From Cecembia calidifontis (GTDB lineage: Bacteria; Bacteroidota; Bacteroidia; Cytophagales; Cyclobacteriaceae): a DNA stretch of 64,000 bases. A program made the translations under genes and the position numbers. The DNA is taken from the NCBI RefSeq assembly GCF_004216715.1, contig NZ_SGXG01000001.1, positions 744,001 through 808,000 of the forward strand, written 5' to 3'. This document shows positions 49,079 to 59,380 of the stretch, piece after piece. The notes beneath the pieces are model-generated. The model had not been told where the DNA came from. It did no database searches and saw only the letters and a list, made by a program, of their open reading frames with translations. The first letter of the stretch is position 1; each line of letters opens with the position of its first letter.

Positions 49079-50859
49079 TGTGCGGAATCAATATTATAAT
49101 AGGTAAAGATCCAGAAAACCGGATTCAATCCATGATGGCAGCCACTGCCCATCGTGGCCCCGATCATTCTGCTCATTGCCAGGTAAACAATCAACTTCAT
49201 TTTGCTGCAAATAGACTAAAAATCCTTGATCTTAGCGATGCTTCCAACCAACCCCTTTGGACAGAAAGAAAAGATGCTGTATTGGTTTGGAACGGAGCCA
49301 TCTACAATTATCAAGACCTAAGAAATCAACTCCTCAATTGGGGTTACTCCTTTAGGACCAACTCAGATTCTGAGGTCTTATTGTATTGGCTAAAACATCA
49401 AGGGAAAGAGGGAGTGCAAAGCTTAAAAGGCATGTTTGCCCTTGCCTTTGCTGACTTGGAAAAAAATTCCCTGATTATAGCCAGAGATCCATCGGGTGAA
49501 AAACCACTTTATTATTCAGAAGAAAATGGCAACTGGTTTTTTTCTTCAGAATGTAAGCCCATAGTATTTGCACTAAAGCAGAAGCCTACTATCGATACAG
49601 GCCAGTTCCCCTATTTTTTTTTCCTCCGACATGCGCATCCGGGACAGTCTTTTTTTAAGGGTATCCAACAGTTCCCCACAGGTACATGCTGGACCATGGA
49701 TCTCGAGGGGAATAACAGAAAAGAATTTGCCTGTTCTCTCCATACTGATCTTCAAAAAACCCCTGAATACAGCAAATTTGAAGACCTGTTAAAAGATGCT
49801 GTCCTAAAAAATTTCCATGCCGAAAGACCGGTTGGCAGCATGCTTTCCGGAGGAGCAGATTCCAGCCTGCTCTATGCCCTTTGGTATGAAGAAACAATGG
49901 TTCAGCTTCCTACTTTCACGGTTTGTTTTGAGGAAAAATTTCAAAAAAAATATTCAGATCCGCTTTTTGCCAAGCGATTTGGCAAAAAATATCCATCCTT
50001 CAACCATCCCGTTGAAATTACGTTCCAAAAGATACAGGACAATTGGAAAAAATATATTCAAAGTCTGGATCAACCCATTGGCGATAGCGCAGGCATACTT
50101 ACTTGGATGTTGGCCCAAGAAGCTTCCAAACAGGTAAAAGTGCTGATCTCGGGTGCCGGGGCCGACGAGTTATTTGGGGGGTACAACAGGCATAAGGCTT
50201 ATCTCTCCTATCATCAGCATCCAAAATTTTGGCATTTTTTAAAAAATTCCGGAATCGCCAAATTCCTTCCCGCTAATTGGGAGAAAATGGTAAAGAGTAT
50301 AGAAGACAGCCCGAGCCTTACTTATATTCAGATGGCTGCTTTGGAAAATTTGCCAAAAGGACTTTTGGAGGAACTCCAATACCTCTACCCCCGCAAAATG
50401 AACGGTATTAAAAGTGCCCTTGATTGGGACAGGACCATTTACCTCGTAAATGATATCCTCAAAATCCATGACAATGCCTGCATGGCCCATGGAATTGAGG
50501 GAAGGGCACCTTATTTGGATACTGAATTGATTGCCTTAAGCCAACACCTAAATGAAGAAAAGCACAGAGAACTGATCGGAAAACAATGGATCAAAGCCTC
50601 ACTTGAAAAAAGAAACCTGGATTTTGTTGGAAAAAGAAAAAAACTGGGTTTTGGTCTTCCATTGAAAGAATGGCTTTCAGACCGGAACTTTAGGCATTGG
50701 GTATTCGAACCAATCCAAAAAATGGAAAAAGAATGGGGAGGATTTTTTCCGCAAGAAATGCGTAATTTAGCTTTAAATCCCGCTAAAGCAGAAGGAAGAG
50801 AATTTCTCCAGGTCTGGAACCTTTTCCTTTTGGCTTCTTGGCTTAAGGAAAATCAATAA
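49078..50859 (+). CDS. asnB: Asparagine synthetase (glutamine-hydrolysing)
   Basis: 593 residues. N-terminal glutaminase domain with nucleophile Cys2 (MCGINIIIG) and HRGPDHS; C-terminal synthetase with PP-loop SGGADSSLLYAL (about 258-269), SGAGADELFGGYNRH and GIEGRAPYLDTE. Family members make asparagine or amidate sugars and peptides in surface polysaccharide or natural-product pathways. The next gene, 0 nt away, is a glycosyltransferase, so a role in amidating a surface sugar is possible, but plain asparagine synthesis fits too. Confidence 0.9.
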   Translation: MCGINIIIGKDPENRIQSMMAATAHRGPDHSAHCQVNNQLHFAANRLKILDLSDASNQPLWTERKDAVLVWNGAIYNYQDLRNQLLNWGYSFRTNSDSEVLLYWLKHQGKEGVQSLKGMFALAFADLEKNSLIIARDPSGEKPLYYSEENGNWFFSSECKPIVFALKQKPTIDTGQFPYFFFLRHAHPGQSFFKGIQQFPTGTCWTMDLEGNNRKEFACSLHTDLQKTPEYSKFEDLLKDAVLKNFHAERPVGSMLSGGADSSLLYALWYEETMVQLPTFTVCFEEKFQKKYSDPLFAKRFGKKYPSFNHPVEITFQKIQDNWKKYIQSLDQPIGDSAGILTWMLAQEASKQVKVLISGAGADELFGGYNRHKAYLSYHQHPKFWHFLKNSGIAKFLPANWEKMVKSIEDSPSLTYIQMAALENLPKGLLEELQYLYPRKMNGIKSALDWDRTIYLVNDILKIHDNACMAHGIEGRAPYLDTELIALSQHLNEEKHRELIGKQWIKASLEKRNLDFVGKRKKLGFGLPLKEWLSDRNFRHWVFEPIQKMEKEWGGFFPQEMRNLALNPAKAEGREFLQVWNLFLLASWLKENQ

Positions 50860-52083
50860 ATGAGAGTTATTTACATCCATCAGTATTTTTTGACACCCCA
50901 TGAAGGTGGGGCGACCAGATCCTATTACTTGGCCAAAGGGATGGTGGACCATGGGATTGGGGTAGAAATGATAACAGCCCACAACAAACCCTTCTATGAC
51001 CTGAAAATCATCGATGGAATCAAAGTACATTACCTGCCTATCAAGTATGAGCAGGAATATGGTTTTTTCAAAAGAGTTTGGTCCTTTTTCGCTTTTCTCA
51101 ACGCAGCAAAAACTTGGATCAAAAAATTGCCCCGTCCTGATTATCTCTATATTACTTCAACTCCCCTGACTACCGGTCTGATCGGATTATGGGCCAAGAG
51201 AAAATTTGCTTTGCCTTACTTGTTTGAAGTACGGGACTTATGGCCGGATGCCCCAATTCAGGTGGGCGCCATCAAGAACCCAATCCTAAAGAAATTCCTA
51301 TATGCTCTGGAAAAGAGAGTTTACCACCATGCTTTAAAAGTAATTGCTCTTTCTCCAGGAATAGCTGACAATATCAGAAAGAAATGCCCAGACTGTGAAT
51401 TGCAAATTGTGCCAAATTTTGCTGATAGTGAGGTATTTCAACCCAAAGAAAAATCCCCTGCTATTCTGAAGAAATATGGGCTAAAAAACGCCTTGACCAT
51501 CACCTATGCAGGAGCCATTGGACTAGTCAACGCAGTAGATGAAATCTTGGACCTGGCCAAAGCTGCTCAGGACCAAGCATTGGAGTTTCAGTTTGTGGTC
51601 ATGGGAAAGGGTTCTCATCTACCGGATTTACTCAAAAAGGCAAAATCACTGGAATTAAAGAACTTCATACATATCCCTTTCGGATCAAAAAATAAAGTTG
51701 CTGAAATCTTGAGCGCTTCTGATATAGCCTTTATCAGTTTTGATCATTTACCGGTACTAAAAACCAATAGCCCCAATAAATTTTTTGATGCTCTGGCCTC
51801 AGGTAAGGCCATCATGGTCAACCACAAAGGCTGGGTACATGACTTGGTCAAATCCTACCATTTGGGATTCTATTATAATCCCAAAAAACCAATGGAAGCA
51901 TTGAATAAACTGGAAAACCTGTCCAAAAACCCTAAAAAGCTAAGGGAAATGCAGCAAAATGCCAGAAAATTATCCGAAAACTATTTCACCAAAGAAAGGG
52001 CAATAAAACAGATTCTCCACATTTTAAATCCTGGCAATTTTGCACCAGTATCTAACGACGGGGTTTATATCCTGACTGCCTGA
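50860..52083 (+). CDS. Glycosyltransferase family 4 (WbuB-like)
   Basis: 407 residues. N-terminal domain begins MRVIYIHQYFLTPHEGGATR with the GGATR-type acceptor loop; EVRDLWPDAP and LSPGIADNI follow; the C-terminal GT-B domain has a nucleotide-sugar pocket around FISFDHLPVLKTNSPNKFFDALASGKA. Similar enzymes transfer N-acetyl-sugars in surface polysaccharide synthesis (WbuB). Starts immediately after the asnB stop. Its end overlaps the convergent gldB by 32 nt. Confidence 0.9.
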   Translation: MRVIYIHQYFLTPHEGGATRSYYLAKGMVDHGIGVEMITAHNKPFYDLKIIDGIKVHYLPIKYEQEYGFFKRVWSFFAFLNAAKTWIKKLPRPDYLYITSTPLTTGLIGLWAKRKFALPYLFEVRDLWPDAPIQVGAIKNPILKKFLYALEKRVYHHALKVIALSPGIADNIRKKCPDCELQIVPNFADSEVFQPKEKSPAILKKYGLKNALTITYAGAIGLVNAVDEILDLAKAAQDQALEFQFVVMGKGSHLPDLLKKAKSLELKNFIHIPFGSKNKVAEILSASDIAFISFDHLPVLKTNSPNKFFDALASGKAIMVNHKGWVHDLVKSYHLGFYYNPKKPMEALNKLENLSKNPKKLREMQQNARKLSENYFTKERAIKQILHILNPGNFAPVSNDGVYILTA

Positions 52084-53056
52084 AAATTTTCTCGGTATCG
52101 GACTCCATCATCACTTCCTGTAATGAAAACTTATTGTTGAAACGGTAATCATCTACAATATTCCAACCAAGCCAACGCCCTAACCTGCCAGGGGCATCGG
52201 GACTTATAGCATCTGTGAATGGGGCTTCTCCAATATATTTTCTGATTTCAAATGGATTGGTAGTAAATAGCAGGTCATTTTCAACAAAATGCGACCAAAT
52301 CATCTCTTCATTGGCAAAACAGGCAGCTACTTCTTCTTGCGTATAACCAATTATAAATTCATCAGGAGTACAGGGCAGAATACTTTTGGTAAAATGATAA
52401 GCTTTGCCATAATAAATCATTTCAGCCAACAAAGTATTCTGACTCATGTCGGTTTTATTGAACTGAGAACTGATGGCCATGACCACCATGGGGACCAAAT
52501 AATCTTTTTGATACCTCTTGGTGATGTATTGGGGAAGATCAGGGGGTTGGAACCTGTGTTCAAAAGGCAGATAATAATCCAATCCAATGACCAAAATATC
52601 TCTGTCCAAATAAATATCAGAGCCAAAGCCCGTGACAAAAGTGTAAACTTTTGGAACCTTGAACTCAGGATAATAATACTTAATATGCTTGAAAGCGGTT
52701 TTTAGTTTCTCTTCCAAATCGCTGAAATCTGAAAAATTCTTTTTAACTTCCTCATATAGCTCAACCATTAGACTGTCCTGGTTGACAAACATCAACTCTT
52801 CAACCAATTCATCTTTTGATGGGTACTGTCCAACCTGCAGATAATTTTTTGCAAACTCCGGATAGGTCTCCAACAGCAAGAGAAATTCGTCCTCTGTCCT
52901 TGCCTGAAAAAATTTATCCTCTAGGCGTTCCAACTCAAAATCAATCTCAATTGCTAAAATTTCATTATCCAGCACACATTCCTGTCCTTTTTTCTGACAA
53001 GAAAAGGAGAAGATAAGCATCAAAAACAAAGCAGAAATCCTCCACAAATAATCCAT
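52052..53056 (-). CDS. gldB: Gliding motility lipoprotein GldB
   Basis: 334 residues with a lipoprotein signal (MDYLWRISALFLMLIFSFSC). The body matches the GldB family: LVIGLDYYLPFEHRF, YITKRYQKDYLVP, GYTQEEVAACFANEEMIW, IYYGKAYHFT. Gld proteins are needed for gliding in Flavobacterium, but gldB also occurs in many non-gliding Bacteroidota, so gliding cannot be assumed. No other gld genes are in the window. The upstream 296 bp to the FAS1 start hold no gene. Confidence 0.88.
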   Translation of the reverse strand: MDYLWRISALFLMLIFSFSCQKKGQECVLDNEILAIEIDFELERLEDKFFQARTEDEFLLLLETYPEFAKNYLQVGQYPSKDELVEELMFVNQDSLMVELYEEVKKNFSDFSDLEEKLKTAFKHIKYYYPEFKVPKVYTFVTGFGSDIYLDRDILVIGLDYYLPFEHRFQPPDLPQYITKRYQKDYLVPMVVMAISSQFNKTDMSQNTLLAEMIYYGKAYHFTKSILPCTPDEFIIGYTQEEVAACFANEEMIWSHFVENDLLFTTNPFEIRKYIGEAPFTDAISPDAPGRLGRWLGWNIVDDYRFNNKFSLQEVMMESDTEKIFRQSGYKPRR

Positions 53057-53352
53057 AAATCGCTATCTAATTCGTTGATACATGACAATGGTTACAAATT
53101 AATACAAATCTTAAGGAAGGATTGCTAAGTTTTTCAAGAAATAGAACTGTTTAGAAGCTCTGATTTGGATCCAAACCAAAAACCCAGCATTCAATCAATG
53201 TATATACAATAATTATTTTTACAATTATCTCCCGTTGATACCGCATAAAATTGCATACACAACAAAAATCTTCAAACCTTAAAAAACAAAGAAACCTTAC
53301 CTGCCAACTAGAGTTTAAATACTGTCAATCTTTCACTAAACCAACATTAATT

Positions 53353-54312
53353 ATGAAAAAGAAAGGTATTTTAAAATCCATTTTCACATTTCCATTATTA
53401 GGAATTGTGTTTGCTTTTGGACTATCATCATGCAATGACAACGATGATACCGCTCCGGTACAAGAGGCTACAACCATTGTTGACGTTGCTTCAGCTTCCA
53501 ATGACTTTTCCACTCTGGTAGCAGCAGTTGATGCCGCTGGATTGGTGGAGACACTTTCCAGTCCAGGTCCGTTTACAGTTTTTGCTCCTACTAACGATGC
53601 ATTTGCAAGGTTCCTGCAGGACAATAATCTAGAGGCTAATGACCTATTGCAATCCCCTGAATTAGGAGACGTATTGACTTATCATGTCCTTGCGGCTTCT
53701 GTTCCTTCCTCTTCAGTAACCCCAGGGAGAGTGAATACAGTTTCAGGTGTACCTTTCTTTGTTAGCCAGGCGCCAAACGGTAATCTGTGGATCAATGGAA
53801 ATGCACAGATCATTCAAACTGATGTAACTGCTTCCAACGGTATCATCCACGTATTGGATTATGTAATCACTCCTCCTACTCAAAGTATTGCAGAGATTGC
53901 TATTGCCGCTACAGAATCTGCTACACCGCAGTTCACCCAATTGGTAGCTGCTTTGGTAAGGGCTGATTTAGCCGGCGCAGTTTCCGGTGGATTTGATGAC
54001 GACCTCACGGTATTTGCCCCTACAGATGCAGCCTTTGAAGCACTTTATGATGCATTGGGAGTAAATGGTATTGATGATATTCCTTTGGAAACTTTAACCA
54101 ACGTATTATTGTACCACGTGGTACCTGCAAGAGCCTTTTCTCAAGATTTGAGAAATGGTGCGGAGCTACCAACATTGCTAGAAGGTGCAAACTTAACTGT
54201 CAATTTGGGTTCATTGCAGATCAACGAATCTAATCTTGTTGAGTCTTTGCTGAACATCCATGCAACCAATGGAGTCATCCATGTAATCGACAGGGTACTT
54301 TTGCCTGAATAA
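53353..54312 (+). CDS. Lipoprotein with two fasciclin (FAS1) domains
   Basis: 319 residues from the ATG at 53353 (MKKKGILKSIFTFPLLGI), where a lipobox GLSSC follows; the longer frame has no signal at its front. Two FAS1 domains (about 45-175 and 178-318), each with FTVFAPTNDAFA or LTVFAPTDAAFEA and a YHVL/YHVVPA block. Likely a surface-exposed lipoprotein for adhesion. Related to the single-domain FAS1 protein at 31236. Confidence 0.92.
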   Translation: MKKKGILKSIFTFPLLGIVFAFGLSSCNDNDDTAPVQEATTIVDVASASNDFSTLVAAVDAAGLVETLSSPGPFTVFAPTNDAFARFLQDNNLEANDLLQSPELGDVLTYHVLAASVPSSSVTPGRVNTVSGVPFFVSQAPNGNLWINGNAQIIQTDVTASNGIIHVLDYVITPPTQSIAEIAIAATESATPQFTQLVAALVRADLAGAVSGGFDDDLTVFAPTDAAFEALYDALGVNGIDDIPLETLTNVLLYHVVPARAFSQDLRNGAELPTLLEGANLTVNLGSLQINESNLVESLLNIHATNGVIHVIDRVLLPE

Positions 54313-54330
54313 TTTATGGAGTACTGTAAA

Positions 54331-54366
54331 GGAGGCCTTGCCAAAATGGTGAGGCCTCTTTTTATT
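54331..54366 (+). terminator. Terminator of the FAS1 lipoprotein gene
   Basis: GGAGGCCTTGCC-AAAA-TGGTGAGGCCTC stem followed by TTTTTATTTTC, 19 nt past the stop. Confidence 0.85.
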
Positions 54367-54393
54367 TTCAGATTCTTTTGATTATTTCAATCT

Positions 54394-55398
54394 GTGAAAA
54401 ACAAATGGATTACAATCAGGGCGTATCTTTACCATTTAAGCTTTAAAAAAGCAGCCAATTTTTTTGTCTTGTACCTGTCTTTTATGCTCAGCAGGGCACT
54501 TAAAAAACCCATACACTGGGGTTTTCCCACTACACTTTCCATTGAACCCACCACAAGTTGTAACCTAAGATGCCCGGAATGTCCTTCGGGATTAAGGAGT
54601 TTTACCCGTCCCACAGGCATGCTTTCAGAAAATCTATTCAAACAAATAATTGGTGAAACCAAAGGATACCTGACCTATCTTCATCTGTATTTTCAGGGGG
54701 AACCCTACCTTCATCCACAATTTACAGACTTAGTCTCTTTGGCAAATCAGGCTGGTATTTTCACCTCCACCTCTACCAACGCACACTACCTGAATGAAGA
54801 AAACGTCCAAAAAACCCTCGATTCCGGACTAAAACAGCTCATCATTTCCATGGATGGCATAACTCAGGAGATTTATCAGGAATACCGAGTAGGAGGAAAG
54901 CTTTCCAAAGTAAAGGAAGGATTGGGTCTCTTGCTGAAACTTAGAGAGGAGAGAAATCTTTTATTCCCACGAATTGTCCTTCAATTCTTGGTCACAGGCC
55001 AAAATGAGCATCAGATTCCTGAAATTAAGGATTGGGCAAAAGAGATGGGGGTAGATGAACTCCAATTAAAAAGCACCCAGATTTATCATTTCGAAAATGG
55101 CTCTGAGCTGATTCCAAAGGATCTAAAGTATTCCAGGTATATTTCTGATGGAAATGGAAAATGGAAACTAAAAAAGAAAATAGAAAACAAATGCTGGAGG
55201 ATGTGGCAGGGGGCTGTTATTACCTGGGACGGACGCGTAGTACCCTGTTGTTTTGACAAAGACGGCTACTATGTAATGGGAAAAGTGGGTGAACAGACTT
55301 TAGGGAAAATCTGGAAAAACGATAAATATCGGGCTTTTAGAAATCAGATTTTAGAGGACCGAAAACAGATTGAAATCTGCAAAAACTGTACTGAGTAA
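54394..55398 (+). CDS. Radical SAM/SPASM protein
   Basis: 334 residues with a GTG start at 54394; the N-terminus (KKAANFFVLYLSFMLSR) is hydrophobic. Radical SAM cluster Cys56-x3-Cys60-x2-Cys63 (CNLRCPEC), then GEPYLHP. SPASM region near the end: CWRMWQGAVITWDGRVVPCC and EICKNCTE, giving ligands for an auxiliary Fe-S cluster. Such proteins modify peptides or sugars. It lies directly before the polysaccharide operon, across a 264-bp gap, which suggests a sugar or carrier modification, but the substrate is unknown. Confidence 0.85.
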   Translation: MKNKWITIRAYLYHLSFKKAANFFVLYLSFMLSRALKKPIHWGFPTTLSIEPTTSCNLRCPECPSGLRSFTRPTGMLSENLFKQIIGETKGYLTYLHLYFQGEPYLHPQFTDLVSLANQAGIFTSTSTNAHYLNEENVQKTLDSGLKQLIISMDGITQEIYQEYRVGGKLSKVKEGLGLLLKLREERNLLFPRIVLQFLVTGQNEHQIPEIKDWAKEMGVDELQLKSTQIYHFENGSELIPKDLKYSRYISDGNGKWKLKKKIENKCWRMWQGAVITWDGRVVPCCFDKDGYYVMGKVGEQTLGKIWKNDKYRAFRNQILEDRKQIEICKNCTE

Positions 55399-55662
55399 GC
55401 CCTCTGTTGGTAATTTAGTACCTGGACTATTTCTTTCCTGCTTGGAATACTTATCTTTACGCTGATTTTATACCATTATTTATTGGAAAAAATGCCATAA
55501 ACCCTTTTTAATGGCGTTTGAATCGTTTAAGAAAAGGCGGAGAAAATCATATGAAATCTTACATGTCAGGGATCATAAGACAGAGGGAAATCCATTGACC
55601 ATGCGAGATGGCATAGCCTGCCCTGAGAAATCGGGGAGACAACAAAAATCAATGAAAAACAA

Positions 55663-58296
55663 ATGAAAGACCATTCTTCCAGAACCCATACAAACCACAT
55701 TCCTCTTATCAGATTACTGGCTATTTTTTGCTTGGGACTATTTTTACTGATCTTACAAGCTCCAAGTTCCCATGGCCAAAACTTGCCGGATATCGCAAAT
55801 ATCAATGTTGATGAGCTGACAGACGAACAGGTCAGGGAATTGGTCAGGAGAGCCGGTGAGGCTGGAATAACCGAAATGGAACTGATCCAAATGGCAAGGC
55901 TTAGGGGCTTACCGGCCAGAGAAGCAGAAAAACTCCAAAAAAGAATTGAAGAATTGCAGCTCTCGGTTTCAGGAACGAGAACCCGTACCACTGCCTCCAA
56001 AAGAGATCCACGCCGGCAAATGGATTTCAATGAAATCAGCCAGGGAATCTTAAAATTTCAGCCTGAATTGGAAGAAGCCAATTTATCAAGTTCCAATATT
56101 TTTGGTCTGGACTTGTTCTATAACAAAAGCCGTAGGCTTAGTTTTGAACCAAGCCTCAACATGGCTACACCAAAAAACTATATTCTGGGGCCTGGTGACA
56201 TGGTTTATGTGGATATCTACGGTCAATCCGAGCAATACTACGAAGCCAATATCAATGCAGATGGATTCTTGATTTTGGACAATATCGGACCGATCAGTGT
56301 TTCAGGAAAGACCATAGAAGAAGCCAGCGGTATCATTAGAAATAGATTGGCAACCTACTATCCTGGAATCAGGGGCAGCAATCCCAACACATTTGTTCAA
56401 GTGACATTGGGCAATGTTAGAACCATCAAGGTTCATTTGGTAGGAGAATTGCGATTGCCAGGAACATTCACCTTGAGTGCTTTCAGTACAGTTTTTAATG
56501 CCCTATATGCTGCAGGTGGTCCCAATGAAAATGGTACCATGCGGAATATTAAAGTAATCCGTGGCGGCAAACCTGTGGCCACGGTAGATGTCTATGATTT
56601 CCTGGTGAATGGCAAAGCAAATCTTGACATTCAGCTACAAGATCAGGACGTAGTTTTGGTGGAACCATTTATGGCAAGGGCCAAAGTTTCAGGAGAAGTG
56701 AAAAGGCCCAAAACATTTGAAGTGAAGGAAGGGGACACTTTTGAAGATCTCTTGCGCTATGCGGGAGGATTTACAGATGAAGCCTTTAAAGAACGCATCA
56801 ATGTCAGCCGCATTACGGGAAAAGAAAAAGCAGTTTCTGACATCTATCAAAATCAGTTTGGGTTATTCTTGGTCAAAGGCGGGGATGAATACCAAGTTGG
56901 GCGGATCCTCAACCGGTACACCAATAGGGTGCAGATCAAAGGGGCTGTTTTTAGAGAGGGAAATTATGCCCTAAATGAAGGTCTAACGCTCAGCCAACTG
57001 ATCAAAAATGCGGAAGGATTAAGAGGGGATGCTTATTTGGAAAGGGCCAGCATCCTCAGAACGTATGAAGATTTCAGTACCGAAGTACTTACTGTCAACC
57101 TAAAAGAAATCATGGAAGGAAGAGCTACTGATGTCTCTTTGAGAAGAGAGGATGTAGTACGAATTTCCAGCATCTATGATTTACAAGAAGAATTCTATGT
57201 TCAGGTAAATGGGGAAGTAAGAAATCCAGGAACCTATCCCTTCTCCAAAAACATGACCGTAGAAGAACTTATTGTCCTGGCCGGTGGCTTACGTGAAGCA
57301 GCCAATATCAAGGATGTTGAGATTGCCCGCAGGTCAAATGAAACAGCTATGGGGAATTTTTCGGAACTCATACCTGTCGAAGTTAATGAAAAGTTGATCC
57401 CAACTTCTAATTCCGTCACTTTGGAACCGTACGACATGGTAGTTATCCGCAGAAAGTCCAATTTTACCTTGGACAAGCTGGTCAAAGTAGAAGGACAGGT
57501 CAATTCCCCTGGAATTTTTCCGATAAAAAATGCGGAAGAAAGAATCTCCGATGTGATCAAAAGGGCTGGAGGACTTACTCCTTTTGCTTATCCAAATGGG
57601 GCCACCCTGATCAGAAGGACAGAATTTTTTGAAACAGAGTCAGAACAGGTCCGCAGGCAAAGAAACCTGATGGATCTTCAGCAAAAAATGCTCATGGACC
57701 CCAACAATACAGAGGCCCAGGAATTATTGCTGGAGAGGTTGTTCAGGGATCTCGGCACCATACCGCAGGAAAGCGGAGAAGGTCTGGAAACGGCAGCTAC
57801 AAAAAGAGAAGTGATCACTGGAATCACTGAGACCAAGGCAGATATAGCTCCCGTAAAAATCAGACAGACAGAGGCAGTAGCCATAGATTTGGAAGCCATT
57901 ATCAAAAATCCAGGTTCTGATCTGGACCTGATTTTAGAAGAAGGGGATATCATTTCTATTCCAAGACAGCTTCAGACGGTAAGGATGCGGGGGGATGTAG
58001 TCTATCCTGCCACCGTCAGATTTGAAAAAGATAAGGGAATGAAATATTACATCAACCGCGCAGGTGGCTTTGATATAAGGGCCAACAGAAAAAGGACCTA
58101 TATCGTCTATGCCAATGGCGAAGTGGCCAGGACCAAAAGTTTGTTGGGACTAAGAAGTTACCCAGCTGTCAGGCCTGGATCTGAAGTAATCGTCCCTACC
58201 AAAGGTCCAAGGGTTCCTGTCCGACCAGGAGAATTGGTGGGCATAGCAACAGGATTAGCTACTTTGGTACTTGTGATCACCCAAATCAATCCCTAA
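55663..58296 (+). CDS. Polysaccharide export outer-membrane protein (Wza-like, multiple SLBB)
   Basis: 877 residues. N-terminal hydrophobic signal (IRLLAIFCLGLFLLILQAPSSHGQ), a coiled-coil-prone section rich in Glu/Arg (about 50-110), the poly-export domain YILGPGDMVYVDIYGQSEQYY (about 170-260), then about six SLBB repeats (VHLVGELRLPGTFTLS, KVSGEVKRPKTFEV, VNGEVRNPGTYPFS, KVEGQVNSPGIFPI, VRMRGDVVYPATVRF). About twice the size of E. coli Wza, as is common in Bacteroidota. Forms the outer-membrane exit for capsule or exopolysaccharide. Overlaps the next gene by 1 nt. Confidence 0.93.
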   Translation: MKDHSSRTHTNHIPLIRLLAIFCLGLFLLILQAPSSHGQNLPDIANINVDELTDEQVRELVRRAGEAGITEMELIQMARLRGLPAREAEKLQKRIEELQLSVSGTRTRTTASKRDPRRQMDFNEISQGILKFQPELEEANLSSSNIFGLDLFYNKSRRLSFEPSLNMATPKNYILGPGDMVYVDIYGQSEQYYEANINADGFLILDNIGPISVSGKTIEEASGIIRNRLATYYPGIRGSNPNTFVQVTLGNVRTIKVHLVGELRLPGTFTLSAFSTVFNALYAAGGPNENGTMRNIKVIRGGKPVATVDVYDFLVNGKANLDIQLQDQDVVLVEPFMARAKVSGEVKRPKTFEVKEGDTFEDLLRYAGGFTDEAFKERINVSRITGKEKAVSDIYQNQFGLFLVKGGDEYQVGRILNRYTNRVQIKGAVFREGNYALNEGLTLSQLIKNAEGLRGDAYLERASILRTYEDFSTEVLTVNLKEIMEGRATDVSLRREDVVRISSIYDLQEEFYVQVNGEVRNPGTYPFSKNMTVEELIVLAGGLREAANIKDVEIARRSNETAMGNFSELIPVEVNEKLIPTSNSVTLEPYDMVVIRRKSNFTLDKLVKVEGQVNSPGIFPIKNAEERISDVIKRAGGLTPFAYPNGATLIRRTEFFETESEQVRRQRNLMDLQQKMLMDPNNTEAQELLLERLFRDLGTIPQESGEGLETAATKREVITGITETKADIAPVKIRQTEAVAIDLEAIIKNPGSDLDLILEEGDIISIPRQLQTVRMRGDVVYPATVRFEKDKGMKYYINRAGGFDIRANRKRTYIVYANGEVARTKSLLGLRSYPAVRPGSEVIVPTKGPRVPVRPGELVGIATGLATLVLVITQINP

Positions 58297-59369
58297 TGGC
58301 AGAGCAAAAACATATCATAGACGATAAAATCACCTTGAAGGAAGTGGTGGAGCGCCTACAATATTGGATACTTTTCTTTGTCGGACAATGGAAAGTGTTG
58401 CTGTTGGCCGGTCTGTTAGGGGTAGGATTGGGAGCGCTGGCTTCATTTCTTAAAAAACCTGTTTTTCAAGCTGAAACTACCTTTGTATTGGAAGAAAACG
58501 ATATGTCCGGCCTCAGTCAAATGTCAGGACTTGCTTCTTTGGTTGGAGTAAACCTTAGTTCATTGGGAGCTTCAAGTGGACTTTTTCAGGGTGATAATAT
58601 CATGGAGCTTTATCGCTCAGACAACATGCTGGGCAAAACCCTGCTCAGCCCCTTTGACGAATCATCTTTACTGATTGACCGGTATATAGCATTCAACAAG
58701 TTGGAGAAAAAATGGAAAAGAAAAGTGGATTTATCCACCATGGATTTTTCCATTGACCGGGAGGCTTTCACCGTCAAGCAAGATTCTGTAGTCAAGGAAA
58801 TTGCCAAACTGATCAGGGAAAAACACCTCACAGTCAACAAACCCAACCGGAAGCTTACCATTATTCAGGTGAATGTCTCTTCAAAAGATGAGCCTTTTGC
58901 AAAAGTCTTCAACGAAACCTTGGTAGAGAATGTGAACAGCTTCTACTTTGAGACCAAAACCAAGAAAACTGCTGAAAATGTGGCCATCTTGCAGTCCCAA
59001 GCAGACAGCGTAAGGGCTATTCTGGACCAAAGCATTTTGGCCTATGCCAGCAGTACAGATAGGGTACCCAATCCCAACCCCATTCTGCAGGCGGCCACAG
59101 TGGAAGCAAGAAAGCGACAGGTAGATGTTCAGGCATCTACGGCCGTATATTCAGAGATTGTAAAAAACCTGGAAATAGCCAAAGTAAATCACCGCAACAA
59201 TTCCCCCTTGATTCAGATTATTGATGCACCACGGTATCCCCTCAAAAGATCCGAAATCCGGTTATTGAAAGGAATGGTATTTGGTGGCTTGATTATCGGC
59301 ATTTTGACTTTGATTTACCTGTATATAAGGCAATTGTACCGTCTTCACGTAAGGGGGACTGAAGCTTAG
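58296..59369 (+). CDS. Chain-length/co-polymerase protein (Wzz-like)
   Basis: 357 residues. Two membrane helices bracket a large periplasmic part: about 26-46 (WILFFVGQWKVLLLAGLLGVG) and about 322-345. KPVFQAETTFVLEE follows the first helix, as in Wzz. No tyrosine-kinase domain is fused, so this is a kinase-less co-polymerase. It sets chain length and links polymerisation to the export protein just upstream. Confidence 0.88.
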   Translation: MAEQKHIIDDKITLKEVVERLQYWILFFVGQWKVLLLAGLLGVGLGALASFLKKPVFQAETTFVLEENDMSGLSQMSGLASLVGVNLSSLGASSGLFQGDNIMELYRSDNMLGKTLLSPFDESSLLIDRYIAFNKLEKKWKRKVDLSTMDFSIDREAFTVKQDSVVKEIAKLIREKHLTVNKPNRKLTIIQVNVSSKDEPFAKVFNETLVENVNSFYFETKTKKTAENVAILQSQADSVRAILDQSILAYASSTDRVPNPNPILQAATVEARKRQVDVQASTAVYSEIVKNLEIAKVNHRNNSPLIQIIDAPRYPLKRSEIRLLKGMVFGGLIIGILTLIYLYIRQLYRLHVRGTEA

Positions 59370-59380
59370 CCTTTTGGACG

